From positions 1,240,001 to 1,304,000 of the forward strand of contig NZ_CP107548.1 in the NCBI RefSeq assembly GCF_025836975.1: a stretch of DNA of 64,000 bases, in the 5' to 3' direction. The DNA is from Pollutimonas sp. M17 (lineage in GTDB: Bacteria; Pseudomonadota; Gammaproteobacteria; Burkholderiales; Burkholderiaceae_B). Position numbers and translations under genes: made by a program. The notes beneath the pieces were generated by a model. The model searched no databases and was not told the origin of the DNA. It was given only the letters and a program-made list of their open reading frames with translations. Shown here piece after piece: positions 47,259-57,800 of the stretch (positions are counted from its first letter, which is position 1; each line of letters starts with the position of its first letter).

Positions 47259-48110
47259 ATGACAGCAAGCACTCTATTTCCGCCCGACGCGGCCGCAGCC
47301 TACGAACGCGATGGCGCCATCTGCCTGCGCGGCGCCTTCAGCGCCGATTGGGTGGAACTGGCCTGCCAGGGCATCGAGCGCAACATCGCTCAGCCCAGCC
47401 CCTTGTTCCGCAACCTGGGCACGCCGGACGGGGGCTTTCTGTCGGACATGTGGGGGCGCCGGTATATTCCGGAATTCGAACGCTTTTGCATGGAGTCGCC
47501 GGCCGCGGCCATTGCCGCGCAGGCGCTGCGGTCCAATCCGGTGCGGCTGGTGCAGGACACCTGGTTCAACAAGCTGCCCGGCGCTTCGGCGCGCACGCCC
47601 TGGCATCACGACACCGCGGTTGCGGGGCCGTTCTGTTCGATCTGGGTGGCGCTGGATCCCACGCCCAGGAATGCCTCGCTGGAGTTCGTCGCGGGGTCGC
47701 ACCGATGGGGCGGAACCTTGATGCCGCGATCCTATTTTTCCGGGGACGGCGACGCGGCCGAGCGCTTCTATACGGAATTCCATGGCGATGCCGGCCGCGA
47801 GGAGTCCGGCTTCGGACAGGTGCCCGACATCGAGGCGGACCGCGGCGCCTACGACATCATCGGCTGGCAACTGGAACCCGGCGATTGCGTGCTCTTCGAC
47901 GCCCGCACGCTCCATGGCGCTCCCGGCAACCATCTTGAACGGCCGCTACGCCGTTTTGTCACCCGCTGGATCACCGAGGAGTCCGTGCTGTCGCCGCACG
48001 GCAGGGATGTCATCGGCGCTTTGGCGGCGGCGGGCCTGCACGCCGACCTGGAGGTCGGAAAGCCGATACGCGGGCCACTGTTTCCTGTCATCACCGTGAC
48101 ACCTAGATAG
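47259..48110 (+). CDS. Phytanoyl-CoA dioxygenase (PhyH) family oxygenase
   Basis: A 283-residue Fe(II)/2-oxoglutarate enzyme. The N-terminal YERDGAICLRGAFSADWVEL is typical of PhyH proteins. The iron site is H-H-D in TPWHHDTAVAG and H in ARTLHGAPGNH, followed by the 2-oxoglutarate-binding Arg region RRFVTRW. Members of this family hydroxylate fatty acyl groups or amino acids in secondary metabolism. Here it could act on the fatty chain or on Asp, Tyr or Val while carrier-bound (inference). The ATG at 47259 was chosen because homology begins there; the frame is open far upstream but over the divergent thioesterase gene. The Shine-Dalgarno is weak. Confidence 0.9.
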   Translation: MTASTLFPPDAAAAYERDGAICLRGAFSADWVELACQGIERNIAQPSPLFRNLGTPDGGFLSDMWGRRYIPEFERFCMESPAAAIAAQALRSNPVRLVQDTWFNKLPGASARTPWHHDTAVAGPFCSIWVALDPTPRNASLEFVAGSHRWGGTLMPRSYFSGDGDAAERFYTEFHGDAGREESGFGQVPDIEADRGAYDIIGWQLEPGDCVLFDARTLHGAPGNHLERPLRRFVTRWITEESVLSPHGRDVIGALAAAGLHADLEVGKPIRGPLFPVITVTPR

Positions 48111-48151
48111 TCGAGAATCCTGTAACAGCCCAGTATCATACGTAGCAATTG

Positions 48152-48179
48152 TTGACGATTGTTACCGTCGCGGTATACA
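48152..48179 (+). promoter_or_regulatory. Sigma-70 promoter for the ABM-like gene and downstream NRPS genes
   Basis: TTGACG (48152-48157) and TATACA (48174-48179) are separated by 16 bases, in the 159-base gap after the PhyH gene. It would start transcription about 83 bases before the ABM-like start codon, independent of the promoter near 47.2 kb. Confidence 0.6.
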
Positions 48180-48269
48180 GTTCGCCATTCGACGGTTTGA
48201 TTTCAAGGGGCCGGACTCGTCACATCTTGTTTGCAGTTCAATGTAGTTCAACCTCAGGAGACTGACATT

Positions 48270-48596
48270 ATGGCTGGTATGTTCCTAACAATTACTCGCG
48301 CAAACATCAAGGCTGGCAGCGAACAAGAAGCACGCTCACTGCTCGAAAAATCGCTGCTGCCCAACGACGGCTCCAAGCCGGGCGACCACATTCCGGGCCT
48401 TATCGGTTTTGGTTTGATGCGCTCCAAGAAGGATCCCTCCATGTACGGCCTGGCAACGGTCTGGAAAGACGAAGCCTCCCTGGACGCGCTGTCCTCCAAC
48501 CCGAATGCGAAAACGGGCGGCCACTGGGTGGAGAAGTTCATGAAGTTCACCCAGGGCGACGTCAAGGGCGAAGGCTTCTACATCGAAAGCCTGTAA
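48270..48596 (+). CDS. ABM-like ferredoxin-fold small protein
   Basis: A 108-residue alpha+beta-barrel protein: MFLTITRANIKAGSEQEARSLL, IPGLIGFGLMRSKKDPSMYG, LATVWKDEASLDALSSN and HWVEKFMKFTQGD. It fits the antibiotic-biosynthesis monooxygenase (ABM) superfamily, whose members act as cofactor-free oxygenases, haem-degrading enzymes or structural dimers. No catalytic residue set can be read with confidence, so function is open. The ATG at 48270 has AGGAG upstream, and a consensus-like promoter lies 90 bases before it. The next gene, an NRPS, starts 51 bases after its stop. Confidence 0.8.
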   Translation: MAGMFLTITRANIKAGSEQEARSLLEKSLLPNDGSKPGDHIPGLIGFGLMRSKKDPSMYGLATVWKDEASLDALSSNPNAKTGGHWVEKFMKFTQGDVKGEGFYIESL

Positions 48597-48647
48597 GGCG
48601 CTTTCATCAAAGGGGAGGTTCCAGACTGGTTTCTCCCCAACTTTTTC

Positions 48648-51600
48648 GTGCAAGCCAATCCCGCTGCCGTACTGCGGCCCATCGAAGACGCCTACCCGCT
48701 TACCCGGATGCAGCAGGCGTTGCTCATGCGCTGCCTGGCCTATCCCGATCAGCCGTTGTACATGGGGCAATGGTGGGCCGTGCTGGAAGGCGCGCTCGAT
48801 GCCGCCGCCCTGGCCGCGGCCTGGCAACAGGTTGTGGATCGCCACACCGCCTTGCGCAGCGGCTTTCATTGGGATCTCAAAGACCATCCGTTCCAGGTGG
48901 TGCACCGTCAGGCCGCACTTGCCGTCGACCAGCTCGACTGGACTTCGTGCGCCGACTGGCGGCTCCGCCTGGACGACTACCTGGCCCAGGACCGGGCGCG
49001 CCCCTTCGACATCCGCAAGCCCCCCCTCATGCGGGTGGCATTGCTGCGCCTGGCGGCGGACCGCCATGTGCTGGTGTGGACGCGCCATCATCTGACGGTG
49101 GACGGCTGGTCGCTGGGCATCATCCTTGACGAGGTGTTTGCGCTGTATCGGTCGGGCACGGCCGGAACCGCGCTTTCCCTTGCGCCGGCGCCGGCGTACC
49201 GCCGCTATGTCGACTGGGAGAAATCCCGCGATCCCGCCGCCGCCATCGAGTACTGGCGAGATGTGCTGGCCTCAATGCCGGAAAGCGGCGGCGCCGGCTC
49301 CGTATCCAGTGCGGATGCGGCCAGCCCCGTCATTCGTGCCCACCGGATCCACCTGCCCGCAGCGCTGGCGAACCGGCTCGAGGATTTCGCCCGGACCGCT
49401 CACGTCACGGTCAATACCTTGGTGCAGGCGGCATGGGCTCTGGTGCAGGCCCGCCTGCAAGACAGCGCCACAGTCATTTTCGGCGCGGTCGAGGCGCTGC
49501 GTCCGTCCGGGGCGGAGAGCGGCCAGCTGGCCGGGCTGGTCGGCATCCAGATACAGATCCAGCCCGTCGTTGCACAGGTGGACGAGCGTCCCTTGGGCGA
49601 CTGGCTGCGGGCTTTGCAAAAGCAGGCGGCATCCGCGCGCGACGCCGGCTCCATCGGCATGGACGACCTGCGCGCCTTGCTGGACATGGCGCCCGATGTC
49701 CTGCCCTTCGACAGCCTGGTGGGGTTCCAGAACTACCCGCTGGACGAAGAGGGCGCTCTGGCCGGCACCGGGCTGGCCTTGGCCGAGACGGGCGACGTCA
49801 CCTTGCCCGACATGCCGCTGAACCTGATGGTGGAGCGCCATGACGGCGGCCTGGCCGTGCATCTGATGGTGGACGAACGCCATGTCGCGGCCGCCGACGC
49901 CGCGCTGCGGATGGACATGCTGGCCCATACCCTGGGTATGCTGCCGGGATCGGCCGATCTTGCCGTCGATCGCATCGACGCGGTGCCGCCGGCCATCGCA
50001 AAGGCGCTGCTGGACTGCAGCGTGGGCGCCCCTCAAACGCGGTCCGCCGATACTACGGTCATCGAAGACATCCTGGCTCACGCCATGGGACAGCCCGATG
50101 CGCCGGCCCTGGTGCATGGCGTTGAATCCCTTACTTATGCAGCCCTGCTGGGTACCGCCGCGCGGATTGCGCTGCGGCTGCGGGCCGCCGGCATAGAACG
50201 CGGCCATCGTGTGGCCATCCATCTGGAACGCAGTCCCCTGGGGATAGCCGCCCTCCTTGGAACCCTGATGTCCGGTGCCGCCTACGTGCCGCTGGACGTG
50301 AATTCACCGGCCGAGCGCAAGCGCTACATCGCATCCCAGGCCGAGGCGGCTGCCGTGATCGGCATCGGAGAGCCCGGCTTCGCCGGCCCGGCGCTGGTCG
50401 ACGTGGAAGACCTTGCCGATTTTTCCGCAGCGGATGCCGGAACGGCCTTGCGGGAAGCCGCGGCGGCCGGCATGCCGCAAGGCCAGGACGAAGCCTACGT
50501 CATCTTCACATCGGGTTCGACCGGGCGTCCCAAGGGCGTGTCCGTCACCCATGGCAATCTGGCCTATCACGTCGCCGCCCGGATGGCTGCCTATCCCGAC
50601 AGGCCCAATCGCCGCCTGCTGCTGACATTTCCATTGATCTTCGATGGTTCGGTCACGGGCATCTTCGGCACGCTCGCCATCGGCGGCACGCTGGTGTTGC
50701 CGCGCGCCATCGAAGCCAACGATCCGGATCGCCTGGCTGCGCTGATACGCAGCGCGGCCGTAAGCCAGACCATCATGATCCCGTCGCAATGGAGCCTGGT
50801 CCTGTCCGCCGGTGAAGCGGCCGATTTTGCGACGCTGCAGCTGGCCGTCGTGGCCGGCGAGGCGTGTCCGCCCGATCTGGTTGAACGCCATTGCGCCAAG
50901 CTGCGCCACCTTGTGCTGGCCAATGAATACGGCCCCACCGAGACCACGGTCTGGGCCACCTGGGAGTCCTGCCGGCCTGGCGGCGCCGGCGTTCCCGTGC
51001 CGATAGGGCGTCCGATTCCCGGTACGCGGACGTATGTGGTCGATAGCCGAAATCGCCTGTGTCCGGCGGGCGTGCCGGGCGAGCTCTGGATAGCCGGACC
51101 AGGCGTTGCACAAGGCTATGTGGGCCAGGCCGCGCTGACTAGCGAGCGCTTCGTACTCAATCCTTTTCACGACGATCCGGGCTATGACCGTGCCTACCGC
51201 AGCGGCGATCGCGTCGTCCTCGGGCACGACGGCAAGCTGCGCTTTCAGGGGCGCGCGGACGAGCAGGTCAAGATCAGCGGCTACCGTATCGAGCTGGCCG
51301 AAATCGAAGCCCGGATGCGCGACATGGCCGGCGTGGAAGAGGCCGTTGTGCTGGCCTTGCGCCAGGGCGGCCAGACGGCGCAGCTGATTGCGCATGCGGC
51401 GGGCGCGCACGTGCCCGGCAGCGAGGCGGTGCTGCAGCATCTGCAAGGCGTGCTGCCCGCCTACATGGTGCCGCAGCACATTGTGCTCCATGAGAAATTG
51501 CCGCGCACATCCGCCGGCAAGGTGGACAGGCTGAAGCTGCCTGAGCCCCAGCGCCTGCAAGGCGCATCCGCGCCGCCTCAGGGCAAGACGGAGTGCGACG

Positions 51601-51884
51601 TCGCCATGATATGGCAAGCCGTGCTCGGCTGCGCTGCCATAGGCCGGCACGATAATTTCTTCGCCATCGGAGGCCGGTCGCTCGATGCCATGCAGATGGT
51701 TTCCCGCCTGCGCCGCGACCTGAAACTGGCCGTCGAGCTGATCGACTTGTTCGAAGCGCCCGTGTTGTCCGACTTTGCCCAACGGCTGTCGGGCCGCGAA
51801 GCAGGCCAGGAGCCCGGCCTGCGCAAGCGTACGCGCACCCGTGTAGACCTGTCCGGCGGGGTGCCGTCGGGCGCCGCGCAATGA
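48648..51884 (+). CDS. NRPS module 2 (C-A-PCP)
   Basis: A 1,078-residue single module. The condensation domain (about 1-440) starts IEDAYPLTRMQQALL and has HH147-148 in RHHLTVDGWS. The adenylation domain (about 470-985) has FTSGSTGRPKG near residue 620, NEYGPTETT and the A10 Lys in SAGKVDR. The carrier protein uses Ser1011 in GGRSLDAM. Pocket residues by eye are D-G-T-I-V-A-E-V-W-K, 8 of 10 identical to a known Tyr code (DGTITAEVAK), so an aromatic residue is predicted. It should accept the chain from the D-Asp module. The start is GTG at 48648 with no close Shine-Dalgarno; the AGGGGAGG at 48611 is too distant. It overlaps the next NRPS by 4 bases (ATGA). Confidence 0.95.
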   Translation: MQANPAAVLRPIEDAYPLTRMQQALLMRCLAYPDQPLYMGQWWAVLEGALDAAALAAAWQQVVDRHTALRSGFHWDLKDHPFQVVHRQAALAVDQLDWTSCADWRLRLDDYLAQDRARPFDIRKPPLMRVALLRLAADRHVLVWTRHHLTVDGWSLGIILDEVFALYRSGTAGTALSLAPAPAYRRYVDWEKSRDPAAAIEYWRDVLASMPESGGAGSVSSADAASPVIRAHRIHLPAALANRLEDFARTAHVTVNTLVQAAWALVQARLQDSATVIFGAVEALRPSGAESGQLAGLVGIQIQIQPVVAQVDERPLGDWLRALQKQAASARDAGSIGMDDLRALLDMAPDVLPFDSLVGFQNYPLDEEGALAGTGLALAETGDVTLPDMPLNLMVERHDGGLAVHLMVDERHVAAADAALRMDMLAHTLGMLPGSADLAVDRIDAVPPAIAKALLDCSVGAPQTRSADTTVIEDILAHAMGQPDAPALVHGVESLTYAALLGTAARIALRLRAAGIERGHRVAIHLERSPLGIAALLGTLMSGAAYVPLDVNSPAERKRYIASQAEAAAVIGIGEPGFAGPALVDVEDLADFSAADAGTALREAAAAGMPQGQDEAYVIFTSGSTGRPKGVSVTHGNLAYHVAARMAAYPDRPNRRLLLTFPLIFDGSVTGIFGTLAIGGTLVLPRAIEANDPDRLAALIRSAAVSQTIMIPSQWSLVLSAGEAADFATLQLAVVAGEACPPDLVERHCAKLRHLVLANEYGPTETTVWATWESCRPGGAGVPVPIGRPIPGTRTYVVDSRNRLCPAGVPGELWIAGPGVAQGYVGQAALTSERFVLNPFHDDPGYDRAYRSGDRVVLGHDGKLRFQGRADEQVKISGYRIELAEIEARMRDMAGVEEAVVLALRQGGQTAQLIAHAAGAHVPGSEAVLQHLQGVLPAYMVPQHIVLHEKLPRTSAGKVDRLKLPEPQRLQGASAPPQGKTECDVAMIWQAVLGCAAIGRHDNFFAIGGRSLDAMQMVSRLRRDLKLAVELIDLFEAPVLSDFAQRLSGREAGQEPGLRKRTRTRVDLSGGVPSGAAQ

Positions 51885-54800
51885 GCAGCGGGTATATTGC
51901 TTCGGCAAGCTTTGCGCAGCAACAGCTGCGTTACCAGGGCATGTTGCAGGAGGGAGGGTCCGAGTATGCCGTCCCCCTCGTCATTTCCATAGAAGGCCAG
52001 CCCGATCCCGATGCCCTGCATCGCGCGTTCGACGCCCTGATCGAGCGCCACGACGTATTGCGCGCCGCGCTGCCGCTTGTGGACGGCGTTCCGGTGCAGG
52101 CCATTGCCGATGACAGGCGTATCGAGCTTGTGCGTCTTGGCAAGATCATTCGCGACCCGGATGCCTGGCGACAGGAAGTCACTGGCGCGACCGGGGCCAT
52201 GCTGGCCCAGCCCTTCGATATGGACAAGGGCCCCTTGCTGCGTGCGGCGCTGCTTCAGCCCGCCCACGGCTCGTATGGGGATTGCCCGATGGCCATGGTC
52301 ATCGTCCTGCACCACGCCATCGCCGATGGCGGATCGCTGCCCATCATGCTGGACGACCTGGTGGCCGCCTACGACGCGGCGCGGCGAAATGCGCCGCCCA
52401 GCTGGGATGAACTGGCCTTGCAGTATCCGGACTACGCCGACTGGGAGCAGGATCGCTTTGGTGCGCCGGACGCGCCGGCCCTGGCCGACGCGTTGAGCTA
52501 CTGGCGCGGCGCGCTGGATCAGGTTCCCGCCATGCTGGATCTGCCCCTGGATCACCGCCGCGGGAAAGGCGGATCGCAGGCGGGGGCGGCCGCAAGGCTG
52601 GTGCTGCCGCGTGAAAAGGCGAAGGCGCTGGAAGACCTGGCGCGGCAACGCGGAACCACGCCTTTTCTTGCCTTCCTGGCGGTTTTCTTTACCGTCCTGC
52701 ATCGCTGGAGCGGCCTGGAAGACCTGGTGGTGACCGTGCCGGTGTCGAAACGGACGCGCCCGGAATTGTCGCAACTGGTGGGCATGCTGGTCGATACCGT
52801 GCCGCTGCGCATGGCCTGTACTCCCGATCTAAGCTTCGCTCAGCTGCTGGATGCGCTGCGGCAGGCGTTCCAGGACGGATTGCGGCACCGCGATGCGCCG
52901 TTTCAGCGTATTGTCCAGGCATTGGGCATCGAACGGCGGTCCGGTGTGCCGCCGCTGATGCAAGTCCTGTTCGGAACGCTGGAAGCCGGCTCGTTGCCGC
53001 GGCGGGCGGCGGACGACACACGGTTCGGCATCATCGACGACCAGGCCGACCAGGCTGCCAAGGCGGATCTCTCTTTCGTCTACCGGGCGGACGGCGACCA
53101 GCTGGAATTATGGTGCCGTTACGATCCGTCGATATTCGAGGCCGGGACCATAGAACGGCTTCTGGACTGGTTCGGCACCGTCATGGCCGGCGCCGCCAAG
53201 GCGCCGGACCAGCCTCTGGGCGAACTGCCCCTGATCGACCCGGATGCAGGCCGCGCGCTGATCGCCCGTTACAACGGCCACCGGCAGGCGTATCCGCGTG
53301 ACGCTTCCATCTCCGGCTTGTTCAACGAGGTAGCGCGCGCCTTTCCGGACCACGTTGCCATCGACGACCGTGGCCAGCGCATGAGCTATGGCGCGCTGGC
53401 CGGGCAATCCGCCCGCCTGGCCAGCGCGCTGGCGTCGGCCGGCGTCGGCCAGGGCGATGCCGTCATGCTGGTTCTTCCCATGTCGGCGCGGTTCATTGCG
53501 CTGATGCTGGCCGTGCTGCGGCTGGGCGCCATTTATGTGCCGCTGGATCCCGCCCATCCAGCAGCCCATCGCGCGCGGCTCGCGTCGTCCATCGGCGCGC
53601 GCGCGGTGATCGTGGACAATGGCGATGCCGGCAAGGAGCTTTCCCGCGATACCTTCAGTGCAACGGCGTTGTTCGAGTCCGCGGCCGTACTGGCACCCCT
53701 GGAAGAGATCGAGGTGGCCGCGGGCGCCGCGGCCTATGTGATGTTCACCTCGGGGTCGACCGGCGAACCCAAGGGCGTGGCTGTACCGCAGCGCGCCATC
53801 GTTCGCCTGGTGCGCGACACCAACTATGCGCAATTCGGGCCCGCCACCCGCGCCGCCGTCTATTCCAACCCTTCCTTCGATGCGTCCACCCTGGAGCTCT
53901 GGGCGCCGCTGCTCAATGGCGGCACGGCTGTGATCGTCGACAAGGAATCCGTACTCGATTGCGGGCGGCTGAGACAGTTGCTGGAGCACAATCGCATCAA
54001 TGTCTTTTGGGTGACCGCCGGCCTGTTCCAGGAACTGGCCGGGATCGACCCCGGCGTCTTTGCGGGCGATCGCCTGGTCATGACGGGCGGTGACGCCGTC
54101 AACGGCGATGCGGCGCGCGCCGTGCTGGCCGCCAGCGCCGGCACCGGATTGCGCCTGCTGAACGGTTACGGGCCCACTGAAAACACCACTTTCAGCACCT
54201 TCTACGATCTGTCCAAGCTGGATCAGGACAGCCTGGACGTTCCCATCGGATCCCCCATCGCCAACAGCACGGTCTACATACTGGATCGCCGCGGGCAGCC
54301 GCTGCCGCCCGGCGTCATCGGCGAGATCTATGTCGGAGGCGACGGCGTGGCCATCGGGTATGCGGGCGATCCGCAGCGCACGGCGGCCGTTTTCCTGCCC
54401 GATCCCTACGACGACCGGCCCGGGGCGCGCATGTACCGCAGCGGCGACCATGGCCGCTGGCGTTCCGATGGCACCGTGCTTTTTGCCGGACGCGACGACG
54501 ACCAGATCAAGCTGCGCGGCTTTCGCATCGAGCTGGCGGAGGTGGCCGCGGCCCTGGGACGGCATCCCGGCCTTCGTGCCGTCCATGTGGCGGCGCCCCG
54601 GCACAAGGGCGACCGCCAACTGGTCGCCTATGTCGTTCCCCTTGCGGCGCCGCCCGCCACGGCCGACCTGCGCCGGTTTCTGGAAAACCTGCTGCCGGCC
54701 CACATGCTGCCTCATGCCTATGTCGTACTGGATGCCTTGCCGCTGAACGCCAATGGCAAAGTGGACCGCAAGGCGCTGCCTCCCGTTCAGGACCAGCACC

Positions 54801-57800
54801 TGGACGGAGCGGCCGAACGGGTGCCGCCGCGCAGCGAGGAAGAGGGCATATTGCACGGCATCTGGACCACGCTCCTGGGACTGGAGGGCGTGGGCATCGA
54901 CGACAATTTCTTTCATGTCGGCGGGGACTCCATCACCGCGATACGCATGGCGGCGCGGGCGACGGCCGCCGGGCTTCCTCTTGCTCCCACCGACGTGTTC
55001 CAGTTGCAGACCATCCGGCAACTGGCCGAGGCGGCGGCGGGCGCCAGGGCCCGTGCGCGGCGCATTGCCAGCGAACAGATTTTCGATGCCGAACTTGTTC
55101 CGGCTTCGCCTCATGGCGGCACCGGCCGGGCGTTCCTGCTGGCCAGCCTGCGCCTGGAGCGTCCCATAACGGTGTTGGAGCTGGCACTGGCCATGCAGCG
55201 CCTGGCCGAACGGCATGAAGCGCTGCGCCTGCGATGGGTGCGGGACGGCGAGGCCCAGCGTGTGGAAATCATGGCCTACACCGCGCGCCTGCCCATACGC
55301 ACGGTGGAAGTCCCGGGGATGTCCGACACGCAGTTGCGGGATTGGGTGGATAGTCACGCGGAACGCCTGGGCCGGGGACTGCAGCCCGAGAACGGCGTCA
55401 TGGTGGCCTCCACCCTCGTCGACCGCCGGCGCGGCGGGGGAGATGTGGTCGTGCTGGCCTTGCACCGGGCCATTGCCGACGAAAGGACGGCATCGATCTT
55501 GCTCGGGGATCTCGACGATGCCTTGATGGCGGTCGCGATGCCCGCAGCGCCGGTGGAACATACGGGCGGCCTGGGGGCCTGGCTGGACTGGTTGCGGGCG
55601 CATGCCGATGCGCAGGCGGCCGGCCCCGGCCTGGTCGCGCTGGAGGCCGCCGCGCAAGACACGGGCGCCGGACTACCGGCTGCCGGCCAGGCGAGCGACC
55701 GGGACGCGATGGCGGCCCATTGCCTCCTTGATTCCGCCGCCACAGAGGCCCTGCTCGATCTTGCCGCAAAACAGCTGATGACCTCTCCGCTGGACCTGCT
55801 GTGCACCGCGCTTGCCGAAGCGGCGGCGGCAGCTTGCCAGGGAAATACCCTGCTGATCGAAGTCGTCGATACGGAACGCCGGCCACCCCGGGGCGCTCCG
55901 GACACCAGCGCCCTGGCCGGCAATCTGGAATGCGTGCTGCCTGTCGCCGTCCCTGTCGGACCCATGGCCATCGAGGCCCGCTTGCGGGCCGTCAAGGCGG
56001 CCAGACAGGCCGTCGAGCCGGCGGGGCCGGTGTTCCGCGTGCTGGCCCATACCTTCGATCTTCCCGCTGCCGGCGTCGGGCTGGCCTGGTCTTCCGCGCA
56101 GTGCGCGAACACACGGACGGTACTGCATTCACCGCCCGCCTTTGGGCCTTCGGTGCGCGGCATCTTGCTGGCCAGCCTGCATGGAGGACGGCTTCGCCTG
56201 GCCTGGGCCGGGCAGGAACCGGCCGGCGGCGCAAGCGATCTGCTGCGGCGCATGGCCGCCATTCTGGAAAACGTCGCCCTGGCCGGCGGGCAGGGCGCGG
56301 GTCCCCTCTACACACCGGCCGATTTTCCGCTGGCCGAGCTCGGCGAAGGCGAACTGAAAACCCTGTTGGCCGGGACCCGCGATGTCCAGGACATCTACCC
56401 CCTGTCGCCCATGCAGGAGGCGATGCTGGTGCATACCTTGGCGGCGGGCAAGTCGGAGATCAACTTCGAGCAAAGCTGCATGCGCATACGCGGCGCGCTG
56501 GACCTCGATGCCCTGGCCCATGCCTGGCAAACCGTTCTCGACCGCCATGACGTGCTGCGCACGGCCTTCCACTGGCGGGGATTGGCGCGTCCCATGCAGG
56601 TCGTGCACCGCCGCGCCGATCTGCCGCTGGAGCTCCATAGCTGGCCCTGCTTCGATCCAGTGCGCCTGGATGAATTCCTGGCGGCGGATCGCGAGCGCGG
56701 TTTCGACCTGTCCTCGGCGCCTTTGCTGAGGCTGCACGCCATACAGACCGCCCATGACGAACTGTACCTGGTATCCAGCTTTCATCATCTGCTGGTCGAT
56801 GGCTGGTGCATGGGGCGGCTGGAGCGCGAGGTGCGGGCTTCCTACGAAAGCTTCCGCAGCGGACGGCCGGCCCTGCTGGATCAGCCCGCCGCGTACAAAA
56901 GCTATATAGATTGGCTGTCGCGCAACGACAGCAGCGCAAGCCGCCGTTTTTTTGCCGATATGCTGCGCGATCTGCCGCTGCGCCGCCGCTTGCGCGCGCC
57001 TGCACGTACGGCCGCGAGCGGCTACGCCACGGCCCGGCTGACCTTGCCCAGGCCGGCCACGCGCGCCCTGGTGGCATTCACTCGCCGGCGCGGATTGACG
57101 CTGGCGGCCGCCATGCATTTCGCCTGGGCCGTGTGGCTGGCAGGCCGCCTGGACTGCCGGGATGTGGTCTTTGGCACAACGGTCAGCGGACGGCCCGCTG
57201 GGGTGGCCGGGGTGGAAAGCATCGTCGGCCTGTTCATCAACAACCTGCCTGTCCGGCTTCGCCTGGATGAGCACGCGACAGTGGGCGACGGCCTTGCGCA
57301 ACTGCATGGATTGCTGGGGCAACTGCAGCAGCATGCCTATTTGTCGCCCGCCGGGATTGCCGAAGCGGTCAGCGCCCCCGCGGGCGCCGGAGCCCTGTTC
57401 GATACCCTGGTCGTCGTCGAGAACCTGGCGTCCGGAACCAGCGCCTGGGCGGGCGCCGAAGGGCTGACGGTGGAGACGGTGCAGTCGCGCCTGAAGACGG
57501 CGTATGACCTGACCTTTATCGCCGTTCCGGGCGACGCCATGGTGCTGTCGCTGGTGCAGCCCATCGATGATCGTGAGCCCGAAGACGCCCAGGCCGCTCT
57601 GGAGGCTCTTGCCGCCATCCTGACCGCGCTGCCGGATGCCGCGGACGAGCCCCTGGCGGCGCTGCCGCGCCCCGTCCCCGTGCCGCATGTGGACGTGGCA
57701 GCAAGGTCCGCCACAGGCGGCCTGCGCTTGTCGACGCGTCCGCGCAGCACGCTGGAGGCGCGTATCGCCGCCATCGTGGCCGGCCTCGCTCCCGGCCAGC

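Noticed and set aside
53108-55657. An 849-codon leftward frame opposite the terminal NRPS
   Set aside because: It is a shadow of conserved A, PCP and E-like coding sequence.
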